Position numbers and translations under genes: made by a program. Source: Olivibacter domesticus (lineage in GTDB: Bacteria > Bacteroidota > Bacteroidia > Sphingobacteriales > Sphingobacteriaceae). From it: a stretch of 64,000 bases of DNA. The stretch is taken from contig NZ_FOAF01000015.1 of NCBI RefSeq assembly GCF_900109575.1, positions 1 to 64,000 on the forward strand. The letters run 5' to 3'. Shown here one piece after another: positions 24,842-34,129 of the stretch (position 1 is the first letter of the stretch; every line of letters begins with the position of its first letter). The notes below the pieces were generated by a model that was given only the letters and a program-made list of their open reading frames with translations, was not told the origin of the DNA and made no database searches.

Positions 24842-27637
24842 ATGGCAAATAAAGCAGATTTAAGCGCTAAATCTCATATAATAATCAAAGGCGCGCGTGT
24901 GCATAATCTAAAGAATATTGATGTAGCAATACCAAAAAACAGATTAGTAGTGATTACAGGCATGTCGGGGTCTGGCAAATCATCCTTGGCGTTTGATACT
25001 TTATATGCGGAAGGACAAAGGAGATATGTAGAGAGCTTATCGTCTTATGCACGGCAGTTCATGGGAAGAATGAATAAACCTGAGGTGGACTATATAAAAG
25101 GCATTGCACCGGCAATCGCTATTGAGCAGCGTGTTATCACGAGCAACCCCCGATCAACAGTTGGTACTTCAACAGAAATATATGATTATTTAAAATTGCT
25201 TTTTGCCAGAATAGGAAAAACAATTTCTCCAATTTCGGGCGAAGTGGTTAAGAAAGATACCGTTACTGATGTGGTTAATTTTGTTGCCACGCTTCCAGTG
25301 GACGCTGTTGTTACTATTTACTGTCCTTTGCATCCACATAATAACAGAAAACTGAAAGAAGAATTGGCTGTATTGCTACAAAAAGGCTTTGTAAGGGTAG
25401 AATACAACGGGAAACTCGAGAAGATAGAAGCGTTACTGGATGATAAAAAAGTGGCTAACGATAAGATTAAAGATGGTGATTTAAGAATTGTTGTTGATAG
25501 AATTCGTGTAGATCGCGAAGAGGAGACATTAAGTCGGGTGGCAGATTCTGTGCAAACAGCTTTTTTTGAAGGAAAGGGTGATTGTTTTGTGAATGATGGG
25601 AACAAAGAATATTTCTTTTGCGATCGTTTTGAGTTAGACGGTGTTATTTTCGAAGAACCGACAGCGAACTTCTTTAGTTTCAATAATCCGTACGGCGCCT
25701 GTGCAAGATGTGAGGGCTATGGGAAAATTATCGGTATTGATCCCGATTTAGTTGTGCCTGATAAGAGCAAATCAGTATACGACGGCGCAATAGCTCCATG
25801 GCGAGGGGAAAAAATGGGTGAGTGGCTAAGTAGACTTGTTAAAGTTGCTATTAAGTTTGATTTTCCCATACACAGAGCTTACAAAGATTTAACGGCCGAT
25901 CAGAAGGATCTATTGTGGACTGGCAACAATTATTTCAGGGGGCTAAATGACTTTTTTCAAGAATTGGAGGAACAAACGTACAAAATACAGTATCGGGTAA
26001 TGTTGTCTAGATATCGAGGAAAGACCGATTGCCCAGATTGTAAAGGTACCCGCCTGCGCAAAGATGCAAGCTATGTCAAAGTAGGAGGTAAATCTATAAC
26101 TGATATTGTGTTGATGCCATTAGATGAACTTCTAGGTTTTTTCAATGCATTAACACTTTCTGAAAATGAAGCAGTAATCGCAAAAAGACTGTTGTTAGAG
26201 GTTACAAACCGAATACGATTTTTGACGGAAGTTGGATTAAGCTATTTGACCCTAAACAGGTTATCAAATACCCTTTCTGGAGGAGAATCTCAGCGGATCA
26301 ATTTAGCGACTTCTTTGGGTAGTTCTTTGGTAGGTTCTATATATGTTTTAGACGAACCAAGTATTGGCCTACATCCGAGAGACACGCAACGTTTAATAAA
26401 TGTACTTAAATCGCTGAGAAATATTGGTAATACAGTAATTGTTGTAGAGCATGAGGAGGAAATGATGCAGGCCGCTGATCACCTTATTGATATAGGTCCT
26501 GAAGCAGGTGTAAATGGTGGGAAACTGGTGTTTTCCGGAGATTTTAAGGATATATTAAAGGACAGCGATAGTCTAACAGGAAAATATTTAAGTGGAGCTG
26601 AAAAAATAGCTGTTCCAAGCCAGAGAAGAAAATGGCAACATTTTATTGAAATTAAAGGTGCCAGGGAGAATAACTTAAAGGGCGTCGATATTAAATTTCC
26701 GTTGTATAATTTTACTGTAGTATCCGGCGTTTCCGGATCGGGTAAAACATCTTTAATTAAACGGATATTATATCCGGCCTTACAGAAGGCTACTGGAAAT
26801 TATTCGGGTGAGCAAACGGGTCTTTTTGATAAACTAGAAGGCGATATTAGTTTAGTTGAAAAGGTGGAAATGATTGATCAGAATCCGATAGGAAGATCCT
26901 CGCGTTCCAATCCTGTTACTTATGTGAAAGCGTGGGACGAAATCAGGGCCTTATATAGTAACCAATCCGCTTCAAAGGCAGCGGGATTAAAACCGGCCGC
27001 ATTTTCTTTCAATGTAGAAGGGGGAAGATGTGATGTTTGCCAGGGCGAGGGGGAAGTGAAAATAGAGATGCAATTTATGGCAGATATCTATCTTCCTTGT
27101 GAGGCTTGTGGTGGAAGGCGGTTCAAGCAGCAGGTATTAGATGTTACCTGGCATGATAAGAATGTTTATGAAATTTTGGAGCTTACGGTAGATGAAGCGT
27201 TGTCTTTTTTTCAGGATCAGCCAAAAATTCTAAATAAAATTCAACCGCTGGCGGATGTAGGACTAGGCTATGTTAAACTAGGCCAATCTTCAAATACATT
27301 ATCGGGGGGAGAGGCACAACGGATAAAATTGGCTTCATTCCTTGTAAAAGGAAATAATAGTAAAAACACCTTGTTTATATTTGATGAACCAACTATAGGC
27401 TTACATTTCCATGATATAAAGAAACTACTAAAATCTTTCGACGCATTAATTGCGCAAGGAAATACAATATTAGTAATTGAACATAATATGGATGTGATCA
27501 AATGCGCTGACTGGGTAATTGATATTGGGCCAGAAGGAGGTGAACGTGGTGGAGGATTAGTGTTTGAGGGGATGCCAGAGGACCTTGTTAAGCAGAAAAA
27601 TTCTTATACAGGAACGTTTTTAAAGGGCCGTTTGTAA
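24842..27637 (+). CDS. uvrA: excinuclease ABC subunit A
   Basis: Damage-recognition ATPase of nucleotide excision repair, 931 residues, family length. Two ABC modules are visible: Walker A GMSGSGKSSLAF (about 40-51) and GVSGSGKTSLIK (about 635-646). Two signatures are present, LSNTLSGGESQRINLA and SSNTLSGGEAQRIKLA, plus two zinc-finger cysteine groups (CARCEGYG and CPDCKGTR; CDVCQGEG and CEACGGRR). All core motifs are intact. It is a single gene divergent from the sigma factor and upstream of the Rrf2 regulator. Confidence 0.98.
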   Translation: MANKADLSAKSHIIIKGARVHNLKNIDVAIPKNRLVVITGMSGSGKSSLAFDTLYAEGQRRYVESLSSYARQFMGRMNKPEVDYIKGIAPAIAIEQRVITSNPRSTVGTSTEIYDYLKLLFARIGKTISPISGEVVKKDTVTDVVNFVATLPVDAVVTIYCPLHPHNNRKLKEELAVLLQKGFVRVEYNGKLEKIEALLDDKKVANDKIKDGDLRIVVDRIRVDREEETLSRVADSVQTAFFEGKGDCFVNDGNKEYFFCDRFELDGVIFEEPTANFFSFNNPYGACARCEGYGKIIGIDPDLVVPDKSKSVYDGAIAPWRGEKMGEWLSRLVKVAIKFDFPIHRAYKDLTADQKDLLWTGNNYFRGLNDFFQELEEQTYKIQYRVMLSRYRGKTDCPDCKGTRLRKDASYVKVGGKSITDIVLMPLDELLGFFNALTLSENEAVIAKRLLLEVTNRIRFLTEVGLSYLTLNRLSNTLSGGESQRINLATSLGSSLVGSIYVLDEPSIGLHPRDTQRLINVLKSLRNIGNTVIVVEHEEEMMQAADHLIDIGPEAGVNGGKLVFSGDFKDILKDSDSLTGKYLSGAEKIAVPSQRRKWQHFIEIKGARENNLKGVDIKFPLYNFTVVSGVSGSGKTSLIKRILYPALQKATGNYSGEQTGLFDKLEGDISLVEKVEMIDQNPIGRSSRSNPVTYVKAWDEIRALYSNQSASKAAGLKPAAFSFNVEGGRCDVCQGEGEVKIEMQFMADIYLPCEACGGRRFKQQVLDVTWHDKNVYEILELTVDEALSFFQDQPKILNKIQPLADVGLGYVKLGQSSNTLSGGEAQRIKLASFLVKGNNSKNTLFIFDEPTIGLHFHDIKKLLKSFDALIAQGNTILVIEHNMDVIKCADWVIDIGPEGGERGGGLVFEGMPEDLVKQKNSYTGTFLKGRL

Positions 27638-27771
27638 AAGATTTGGCCCTGTTGTTTATTAAATTATATTCAATCATTACGAAGGGACAATCGGTAAGCA
27701 TTAACCCTTAAGCTATAAAATGGTTTAATACTAAACTAAATTTTGTAATTTTACATGCAAAGTGAATAAAT

Positions 27772-28209
27772 ATGCTTTCTAAAAAATCCAAATATGCCAT
27801 AAAAGCCCTTATTGTGTTGGGTAAAAATTATGGTAAAGAACCAATGCAAATTTTGAAGATTGCAGAGGAAGAAAATATTCCAAAGAAATTTTTAGAGCAA
27901 ATACTGCTTGAAATGCGTAATGCCGGAATCTTGTATAGTAAAAAAGGCGCTGGAGGGGGGTATAGTTTGAATAAAGATCCGGAAGATATTCGTTTATCGC
28001 AGGTTATTCGATTAACTGATGGACCAATTGCCTTATTGCCCTGTGTTAGCCTTAACTTCTACAGGCGGTGTGATGAGTGTAAATCAGAGGAGGTTTGCGG
28101 TATTAGAGATACATTTGTTGATGTGCGTAATGCTATGCTTCAGATACTTAATGATACCAGTATTGCTGATATTATTAAAAGAGAAGGAAATTTAGCCTTG
28201 AATCTATAA
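27772..28209 (+). CDS. Rrf2 family transcriptional regulator
   Basis: A 145-residue DNA-binding protein: N-terminal winged HTH (LSKKSKYAIKALIVLGKNYG...IPKKFLEQILLEMRNAGIL), the wing GAGGGYSLNKDP, and a C-terminal segment with Cys residues (LLPCVSL, RRCDECK and VCGIRD) that could bind an Fe-S cluster as in IscR or NsrR. The four cysteines are spaced like a cluster site. Genes downstream are for siroheme and homoserine sulfhydrylation, so a CymR-like role in sulfur assimilation is inferred. Confidence 0.88.
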   Translation: MLSKKSKYAIKALIVLGKNYGKEPMQILKIAEEENIPKKFLEQILLEMRNAGILYSKKGAGGGYSLNKDPEDIRLSQVIRLTDGPIALLPCVSLNFYRRCDECKSEEVCGIRDTFVDVRNAMLQILNDTSIADIIKREGNLALNL

Positions 28210-28289
28210 AATAACTACTTGATTTTTAGCTAATTGAATTAATAAATATGTTCTTTATTAAAAAAGACTACTAAATAGGTATATTTTAT

Positions 28290-28297
28290 ATATATTT
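28290..28297 (+). promoter_or_regulatory. putative cobA promoter -7 element (TATATTTG)
   Basis: Exact TAnnTTTG match 84 bp before the methyltransferase start. Just upstream, TACTAAATAGGTA (28267-28279) is an imperfect palindrome; the shared TACTAAA also occurs before the Rrf2 gene, so it is a weak operator candidate. Confidence 0.45.
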
Positions 28298-28367
28298 GCC
28301 TTGTGAAATAAACAAAGCGATTTAAAACGGCATCACGATATGTGTAGCCTTTTTTAACAATTAATAT

Positions 28368-28375
28368 AAGGAGGT
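28368..28375 (+). promoter_or_regulatory. strong Shine-Dalgarno AAGGAGGT
   Basis: AAGGAGGT with a 6-nt spacer before ATG 28382. Such a consensus SD is unusual here; the other starts in the window lack one. It supports the chosen start. Confidence 0.75.
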
Positions 28376-28381
28376 AAGCAA

Positions 28382-29182
28382 ATGGAAAGGCAATTTACCG
28401 ATAAAGAACGGTCTTACGTTGAACCGAAAATCACACTTGTAGGCGCGGGGCCAGGTGATCCTGATTTAATTAGCGTTAAAGGTGTAAAGGCGTTGAAAAT
28501 TGCCGACGTGATAATATACGATGCTTTAGTAGACGAAGCGCTGTTGGATTATGTACCAAAAGAGGCAACGAGGGTTTATGTGGGAAACCCTTCAGGAGAT
28601 GAAAATTTTTCTCAATCCACCGTCAATCAGCTCATGGTCGACTATGCGTTGAACTTTGGACATGTTGTGCGATTAAAAGGGGGGGATCTTTTTGTTTTCG
28701 GACGCGGATACGAGGAGCTTGAATATGCGGCCTCTTATAGTATTGAAACAGAGATTATACCGGGCATTAGCAGCGCCATTTCAGTGCCAGGATTGCAAGG
28801 AATTCCTGTTACACATAAGGGAGATAGTGATGGACTGTGGATATTATGTGGAACAAATGAGAAAGGGCACATTAATACGGAATTAATAAATGCAGCATCT
28901 AGTAAGGCAACCGTAGTGGTATTGCTTGGCTATGACCAGCTTCACGATATTGTGAATATCTATCAAAGTATTGGTAAAGGACGCTTACCTGCTGCCGTTA
29001 TCCAAAATGGGTCTATGAAAAATGAAAAAATTGCGGTAGGGATTGTGAATACTATTGAAGAAATAGTTGAAGAAGAAGGAATTGACAATTCAGGTCCGGT
29101 TTTGTTAGTGTTTGGACAAACGGTGGCACATCATCATCGGTTTTGCTCCATCCTAAATTTTCTTGAGGGTGATCATTATTGA
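28382..29182 (+). CDS. cobA: uroporphyrinogen-III C-methyltransferase (siroheme branch)
   Basis: SAM-dependent methylase that makes precorrin-2, the first step to siroheme. The 266-residue protein shows the SUMT motifs VGAGPGDPDLISVKGVKAL (about 20-38), VRLKGGDLFVFGRGYEE, the PGISSAISVPGLQGIPVTHK block and, near the end, QNGSMKNEKIAVG. The length fits a stand-alone methylase without the CysG oxidase/ferrochelatase domain. Siroheme is the cofactor of sulfite reductase, and the following gene is a sulfhydrylase, so this is a sulfur-assimilation gene. It carries a strong Shine-Dalgarno sequence. Confidence 0.92.
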   Translation: MERQFTDKERSYVEPKITLVGAGPGDPDLISVKGVKALKIADVIIYDALVDEALLDYVPKEATRVYVGNPSGDENFSQSTVNQLMVDYALNFGHVVRLKGGDLFVFGRGYEELEYAASYSIETEIIPGISSAISVPGLQGIPVTHKGDSDGLWILCGTNEKGHINTELINAASSKATVVVLLGYDQLHDIVNIYQSIGKGRLPAAVIQNGSMKNEKIAVGIVNTIEEIVEEEGIDNSGPVLLVFGQTVAHHHRFCSILNFLEGDHY

Positions 29183-29212
29183 TTACCTATTGAAGCGTCT
29201 TCATTTCTAAGT

Positions 29213-29265
29213 GTAAAAAAGATTGGCTGCTGTAAGCATTACTTACAGCAGCCAATCTTTTTTAC
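29213..29265. terminator. long perfect hairpin terminator after cobA
   Basis: Perfect 24-bp arms (29213-29236 and 29242-29265) and a 5-nt loop. The GC-rich centre GGCTGCTGTAAG is followed by a six-base T-run inside the distal arm. Functions as a terminator on the plus strand and, by symmetry, on the minus strand. Confidence 0.9.
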
Positions 29266-29353
29266 AAGTGAATCTTATTGCTAAGTGTGTTAGGGTATAA
29301 AGATTTTTTACAAAACAATTAAAATAAAGTTTTATTGTAAATAAATTTTATGC

Positions 29354-29361
29354 TAGGTTTG
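29354..29361 (+). promoter_or_regulatory. putative metZ promoter -7 element (TAGGTTTG)
   Basis: Exact TAnnTTTG match 20 bp before the ATG at 29381. A TTG at 29335-29337 lies 16 bp upstream as a possible -33 element. Confidence 0.45.
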
Positions 29362-29380
29362 AGTCCATAATAAAATAAGA

Positions 29381-30550
29381 ATGAAGGAACAAAGTAAATT
29401 AGTTCGTAATCAAACGCAACGATCGCAGAATAGGGAACATTCTGTACCCTTATATTTAACATCCAGTTTTATTTTTGATGATGCAGAACAAGGACGAGCG
29501 ATATTTGCAGGAGAAGAGGACGGTAATGTCTATTCGAGATACTCAAACCCTAATACCAACGAATTTATACAAAAGATTTGCGCCTTAGAAGGGGCTGAAG
29601 CTGGTTTGGCTTTCTCTTCGGGAATGGCAGCAGTATTTGCATCTTTTGCAGCACTATTAAAGGCAGGTGACCATATCGTAGCATGTAGATCGATTTTTGG
29701 TTCAACCCATCAACTGTTCACCCAATTATTTCCTCGCTGGGGTATTACTACTTCTTATGTGGAGGCTTCAGAACCAGAAACTTGGGAGCAAGCAATCCAG
29801 GCAAACACCAAAATGATTTTTTTGGAAACACCATCCAATCCTGGGTTGGAATTGATTGATTTAGAGTGGTTGGGAGGATTTAAAAAAAAATATCCACACA
29901 TCATACTTAATGTCGACAACTGTTTTGCAACACCATATTTGCAGAAACCCATAAATTATGGTTTTGATTTAGTGAGTCATTCCGCAACAAAATATATGGA
30001 TGGTCAAGGTCGAGTATTAGGCGGTATTGTTGTGGGGAAACAAGAACTTATTGACGAAATGATGTTCTTTATCCGCCATACTGGCCCTGCAATGTCACCA
30101 TTTAATGCGTGGGTAATCTCTAAAAGTTTAGAAACGTTAGGTTTAAGAATGGATAGACACTGTAACAATGCATTGGCGGTAGCACAAAAATTGGAGGCTA
30201 GCGCTGAGGTGGAGATTGTTCGTTATCCTTTTCTTCCCTCGCACCCACAATATGAATTGGCAAAAAAACAAATGAAGGCCGGGGGGGGGATTGTAACGTT
30301 TATTATTCATGGGGGCTTTGATCGGGCGAAGCGCTTTTTAGATAATCTGAATATGATTCTCATTACTTCTAATTTGGGAGATTCCCGTTCGATCGCCACA
30401 CATCCTGCATCAACAACTCACTCTAAATTAACGGATGAAGAACGAAAAATGATCGGAATTTATCCCGGCACTATTAGGATATCTGTTGGGTTAGAAGATA
30501 TAGAGGATATTCTCGAAGATATCGAACAAGCATTAGCCGCAAGTAAATAG
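29381..30550 (+). CDS. metZ: O-succinylhomoserine/O-acetylhomoserine sulfhydrylase-type PLP enzyme
   Basis: A 389-residue enzyme of the Cys/Met-metabolism PLP family. The PLP Lys204 lies in SHSATKYMDGQGRVLGG; this DGQGR form is typical of MetZ, which makes homocysteine directly from acylhomoserine and sulfide. Other blocks are YSRYSNPNTNEF, LEGAEAGLAFSSGMAA and FLETPSNPGLE. Cystathionine gamma-synthase would be the main alternative. It has its own promoter after the 24-bp terminator, but the neighbours (Rrf2 regulator, siroheme methylase, OsmC) support a sulfur block. Confidence 0.9.
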   Translation: MKEQSKLVRNQTQRSQNREHSVPLYLTSSFIFDDAEQGRAIFAGEEDGNVYSRYSNPNTNEFIQKICALEGAEAGLAFSSGMAAVFASFAALLKAGDHIVACRSIFGSTHQLFTQLFPRWGITTSYVEASEPETWEQAIQANTKMIFLETPSNPGLELIDLEWLGGFKKKYPHIILNVDNCFATPYLQKPINYGFDLVSHSATKYMDGQGRVLGGIVVGKQELIDEMMFFIRHTGPAMSPFNAWVISKSLETLGLRMDRHCNNALAVAQKLEASAEVEIVRYPFLPSHPQYELAKKQMKAGGGIVTFIIHGGFDRAKRFLDNLNMILITSNLGDSRSIATHPASTTHSKLTDEERKMIGIYPGTIRISVGLEDIEDILEDIEQALAASK

Positions 30551-30601
30551 GCTTCAATGAAACTGAAAGATATAGAGAAGGAAGCTTCATATTAAATAGA
30601 T

Positions 30602-30622
30602 ATGAACCGCTAAGCGGTTCAT
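30602..30622. terminator. short hairpin after metZ
   Basis: Nine-base perfect arms ATGAACCGC/GCGGTTCAT with a 3-nt loop (TAA). No T-run follows. It may attenuate or end the metZ transcript before osmC. Confidence 0.45.
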
Positions 30623-30664
30623 GAAGGCTATAAATGTAAAACATAAATAAACGATTATTTACAG

Positions 30665-31078
30665 ATGAAAGTAGTATTAAATAGGGTTAATAAAGCGGTA
30701 CATTTTGAGGGGGATAGCCCCACATCTACTGTTAAGATTCATATTGATGGCTCTCCTGATATAGGAGGCGAAGGATTAGGTGCAAGGCCAATGGAATTGG
30801 TGTTGATGGCTTTAGGGTCTTGTAGTGTGCTTGATCTTATAAATATCCTTAAAAAACAGAAACAGGAAATTGAAGATGTATCAATTGAAGTAGAAGGAAA
30901 AAGAGTTGATTCAATACCTGCTGTGTTTACGGATATTCATATAATATTTAAGCTAAAAGGTACTGTTGACTATAATAAGGCAGTTAAAGCAGCGGAGCTA
31001 GCTGTCAAAAAGTACTGTTCCGTGCATGATATGCTGGCTGCGGGAGGGGTAAATATAACTTATGAAGTACAGCTGTAA
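30665..31078 (+). CDS. OsmC family protein
   Basis: A 137-residue protein of the OsmC/Ohr fold. Two redox cysteines characteristic of the family are present: Cys53 (ALGSCSVLDL) and Cys118 (KKYCSVHDM). These enzymes reduce organic or inorganic peroxides by thiol chemistry. Which subfamily (OsmC, Ohr or YhfA-like) is unclear; the short length and the GGEGLGARPMELVLMALGSC block fit the YhfA/OsmC-like group. It follows metZ by 114 bp, possibly in the same transcript. Confidence 0.9.
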   Translation: MKVVLNRVNKAVHFEGDSPTSTVKIHIDGSPDIGGEGLGARPMELVLMALGSCSVLDLINILKKQKQEIEDVSIEVEGKRVDSIPAVFTDIHIIFKLKGTVDYNKAVKAAELAVKKYCSVHDMLAAGGVNITYEVQL

Positions 31079-31109
31079 ATTCATTTTTATCAAATACGAA
31101 TGATGCCAT

Positions 31110-32156
31110 TTATTTCTTAAGAAAGCTTCCACTCCATATTTTTTCCGCCTTTCTGCCTATCAGCCAAAAGGATAATGCCAGTAGGGAGAAGAATATTGCT
31201 CGGTTCACGTTGTCCCACAAATACTCAAAAAAGCGGGTATAGAGATTTATTAGAAGAAAAGTGATGCCAAATTCCCTTGCGATGGCATCTTTCTTCTTTA
31301 AGCCATACCAGGCAAATAGGAGTGATACAAGTGTAGATAATATACCCCAATAAAGAATATGGTATTGTTTAACAGTAGCCCATTTATCTAAGTCGCTATA
31401 ATTGCCGAAAATAGATAATAGCCATAAGGATATAAAAAGATAGAGTATACCAATGGCATAGCTCAACGGTTGAAAAGGCTGTATAATCTTCCATTGTTTA
31501 TGTAGCGAGAAAGCAAAGGCCGTAAGCACCGCACCGAATAATGTAAAACGTAATGGATAATTCATGCCCCAAAACTTAAATCCCCAATTACTATGATAGG
31601 CAGTTTCAGAGGCAAACCAAATACCCAGGGCGATCAGCATAAAAATCCATATCGTTTTTGAGGATAATTTTATGGCTAAGATGGTGTAAATTAAAATAGA
31701 GCAGAAAAATAATAAGGAATACAGCCCGCTAACCTTATCAACAATCTTTCCCAAGTACCCAATACTGGTAGCGGTGGCGAAAACGCCTAAAACAATTAAA
31801 CTTTCGTTACTTAATTGTTTTTCAGGGTACTTTTTCTTGTTGTAATAACCGGCATAGTAAAAAAAGGCAGCAAGAGCAGCACAAATAATGCTTATAATGA
31901 TGTTCGGCGTTTCATAGAGCGTTTCCAACATCGCTAGAATTTCTTTATCAATAAATAGAGAAAGAAATGCAAGGACAATACAAGAGAGGGCTATCCAAAA
32001 GGAATATTGCGCTAAACGACGCCAGTCGAATCCTTTTACTTCATACGATGTTCTTAACTGTTGAGCCGTTTCTAAATCGATAAGATTTTCTTTCTGCCAA
32101 TGATTAATAGCAGTTTCAATGACTTCTTGCTCATGTCTATCAATATTAAGTTTCAT
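31110..32156 (-). CDS. DUF2157-type integral membrane protein
   Basis: A 348-residue protein with a soluble N-terminal helical segment (about 1-50) matching the DUF2157 pattern (EVIETAINHWQKENLIDLETA, then QQLRTSY), followed by about ten hydrophobic helices. No transporter or enzyme motif is visible. Function unknown. It is a single gene on the minus strand, 68 bp upstream of ribF, and may share the ribF transcript or have its own. Confidence 0.8.
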   Translation of the reverse strand: MKLNIDRHEQEVIETAINHWQKENLIDLETAQQLRTSYEVKGFDWRRLAQYSFWIALSCIVLAFLSLFIDKEILAMLETLYETPNIIISIICAALAAFFYYAGYYNKKKYPEKQLSNESLIVLGVFATATSIGYLGKIVDKVSGLYSLLFFCSILIYTILAIKLSSKTIWIFMLIALGIWFASETAYHSNWGFKFWGMNYPLRFTLFGAVLTAFAFSLHKQWKIIQPFQPLSYAIGILYLFISLWLLSIFGNYSDLDKWATVKQYHILYWGILSTLVSLLFAWYGLKKKDAIAREFGITFLLINLYTRFFEYLWDNVNRAIFFSLLALSFWLIGRKAEKIWSGSFLKK

Positions 32157-32224
32157 TAAACGATGGTTTACTTTGCTTAATCACATATGATTGTTAATTT
32201 TTGTTGACAATGGGCATCGAATTG

Positions 32225-33196
32225 CTAATTAAGAAGGGCCCTTATGTTTTTCTCATCTTCTGCCAATTGCTTAGTCATTTCTTCTATATTTTCGAACTTA
32301 TGATCATGTCTTACAAAATGAATAAATTCAATGCGCAGTGTCTTACCATATAGATCTTCATTTAAGTCAAAGAAATTAATTTCTATGCTCCTATTAATGC
32401 CTTTAACTGTTGGACGCGTCCCGATGTATCCCATTCCCTTTAATCTTGGACCTGTTATGGCCGGCTTATAGTCGCCTGTTGACATTTCTTCCTGTTCAAC
32501 GATAGTTGCTTCCACAGCATAAATACCATAGGCCGGAATAAGTTTGTAGTTTTCAGGCACTTCTATGTTTGCGGTGGGATAACCAATAGTTCTACCTAAC
32601 TGCTGTCCCTTGATCACTTTTCCCGTAATATGGAAAGGATAACCAAGATACTTATTAGCGGTAGCTATTTCACCTATTATCAGAGCTTCTCTAATTTTTG
32701 TAGAAGAAACGGCTACATCGTTGATGTCCTGTTCCGGTATTTCCTGAACTGTATAGTGATATAGTTCGGCGTATTTAAGAAGGTCAACCAATGATCCTTT
32801 TCTATCTTTTCCAAAATGGTGGTCGTATCCTATAATAATGCGCTTTGTGCCAATTTTACTTACTAAAATTTCACGTATATATTCTTCGGCCGATTGGTTA
32901 GAAAAATCACGTGTAAAAGGGGTAATAATCAGATGATCAATCCCACTATCAGCTAAACGATCGGCTTTTTCCTCGATGGTGTTAATTAGGCGTAGGCTGT
33001 CGTCATCGGGATGTAAAATCATTCTAGGGTGCGGGAAAAACGTTAAAAGAACAGTTTCCCCATTGATTTTTTGAGCATACTCCCTTAAACTACTGATAAT
33101 TTTTTGGTGCCCAATGTGTACACCATCAAAAGTACCTATGGTAACCACTGCATTATCCAGTGGTATAAAATCTTCGATATTTCTATAAATCTTCAT
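32225..33196 (-). CDS. ribF: bifunctional riboflavin kinase / FAD synthetase
   Basis: Makes FMN and FAD from riboflavin. The 323-residue protein has the N-terminal nucleotidyltransferase domain (TIGTFDGVHIGHQ at about 19-31, with GFDH-type GYDHHFGKDRKG) and the C-terminal kinase domain (about 185-310, with GQQLGRTIGYPTANI and GIYAVE). All core motifs are present. It is the last gene of the conserved minus-strand operon ftsX-DUF3098-uppP-truB-ribF. A 121-bp gap separates it from truB and may hold an internal promoter. Confidence 0.96.
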   Translation of the reverse strand: MKIYRNIEDFIPLDNAVVTIGTFDGVHIGHQKIISSLREYAQKINGETVLLTFFPHPRMILHPDDDSLRLINTIEEKADRLADSGIDHLIITPFTRDFSNQSAEEYIREILVSKIGTKRIIIGYDHHFGKDRKGSLVDLLKYAELYHYTVQEIPEQDINDVAVSSTKIREALIIGEIATANKYLGYPFHITGKVIKGQQLGRTIGYPTANIEVPENYKLIPAYGIYAVEATIVEQEEMSTGDYKPAITGPRLKGMGYIGTRPTVKGINRSIEINFFDLNEDLYGKTLRIEFIHFVRHDHKFENIEEMTKQLAEDEKNIRALLN

Positions 33197-33317
33197 GTTA
33201 CAATGTCGTTCTCCGAGATGGGGAAATGTTAGTTAATAACTCCTTTTTGATTTATAGAGTTTTTGTATGTCGGGTTAAAAAGATCATTTAGTAATATTAG
33301 GTCGTATATGTGGTGCA

Positions 33318-34046
33318 TTATTGCTCCCCCGAAGGTTCCCTTAAAGAACGAATATGGGCGGATAAATCTAACACATCATATGCATTGTTTACATGAAATG
33401 CGCCGCTTCTGGTTCTTCTCAATTTGCTGAGGTAAGCGCCGTTGTTCATAAATTTTCCAAAATCATGCGCTAAAGATCGAATATAAGTCCCTTTACTGCA
33501 AACAACTCTGAAATCCACTTCTGGCAAATCAATACGTGTTAATTCAAATTCAAAAATAGTAACTTTTCTTGTTTTTAACTCAACTATTTCGCCACGTCGT
33601 GCTTTCTCATATAATCTTTCCCCTTCTACCTTTACCGCAGAATGAGCTGGAGGATATTGATCCAACTCTCCTATAAAATTTTTGGTAGCATTAACTAAAT
33701 CAATTTCTTGTAATTCTGAGGTATCAAAATGTTGATCTGGATCTGTTTCCAAATCATAGGACGGCGTAGTGGCTCCTAATGTAAAAGTTCCGGTATATTC
33801 TTTTTCCTGTGCTTGTAAGGTATCAATAGTCTTCGTACGTTTTCCGGTACATACAATAAGCAAACCGGTGGCTAAGGGGTCCAATGTGCCTGCATGACCA
33901 ACTTTTATCTTAAGTGGTTTGAGCGAATTTCTTATCTTACTCACTACATCGAAACTGGTCCACTCAAAAGGTTTATCTATCAACAGCACCTCGCCCTCTG
34001 AAAAATCAAAATCGGGATATATATGTTCTCTATTGCTGTCTTTCAC
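33318..34046 (-). CDS. truB: tRNA pseudouridine-55 synthase
   Basis: Makes pseudouridine at position 55 in the T-loop of tRNAs. The 242-residue protein has the catalytic Asp56 in HAGTLDPLATG (51-61), the KPFEWTSFDVV lead-in, and SKGTYIRSLAHDFG. Start: the frame has no ATG upstream, and GTG at 34046 gives normal family length, so a GTG start is used. The N-terminus before EGEVLLIDKP is short, as usual for the TruB II group. It lies 83 bp after uppP in the operon. Confidence 0.95.
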   Translation of the reverse strand: MKDSNREHIYPDFDFSEGEVLLIDKPFEWTSFDVVSKIRNSLKPLKIKVGHAGTLDPLATGLLIVCTGKRTKTIDTLQAQEKEYTGTFTLGATTPSYDLETDPDQHFDTSELQEIDLVNATKNFIGELDQYPPAHSAVKVEGERLYEKARRGEIVELKTRKVTIFEFELTRIDLPEVDFRVVCSKGTYIRSLAHDFGKFMNNGAYLSKLRRTRSGAFHVNNAYDVLDLSAHIRSLREPSGEQ

Positions 34047-34129
34047 AAATTTTTGTCTATGCGTGCTTACGAATCGTTTCCATAGCTCTGCTATGTTTGT
34101 GAACTAAAACTCGTACGCTTGATGATTTA

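Noticed and set aside
28252-28380. Possible riboswitch upstream of the siroheme methylase gene
   Set aside because: No recognisable conserved riboswitch core (cobalamin or SAM type) was seen; only a promoter, a weak palindrome and the Shine-Dalgarno sequence.
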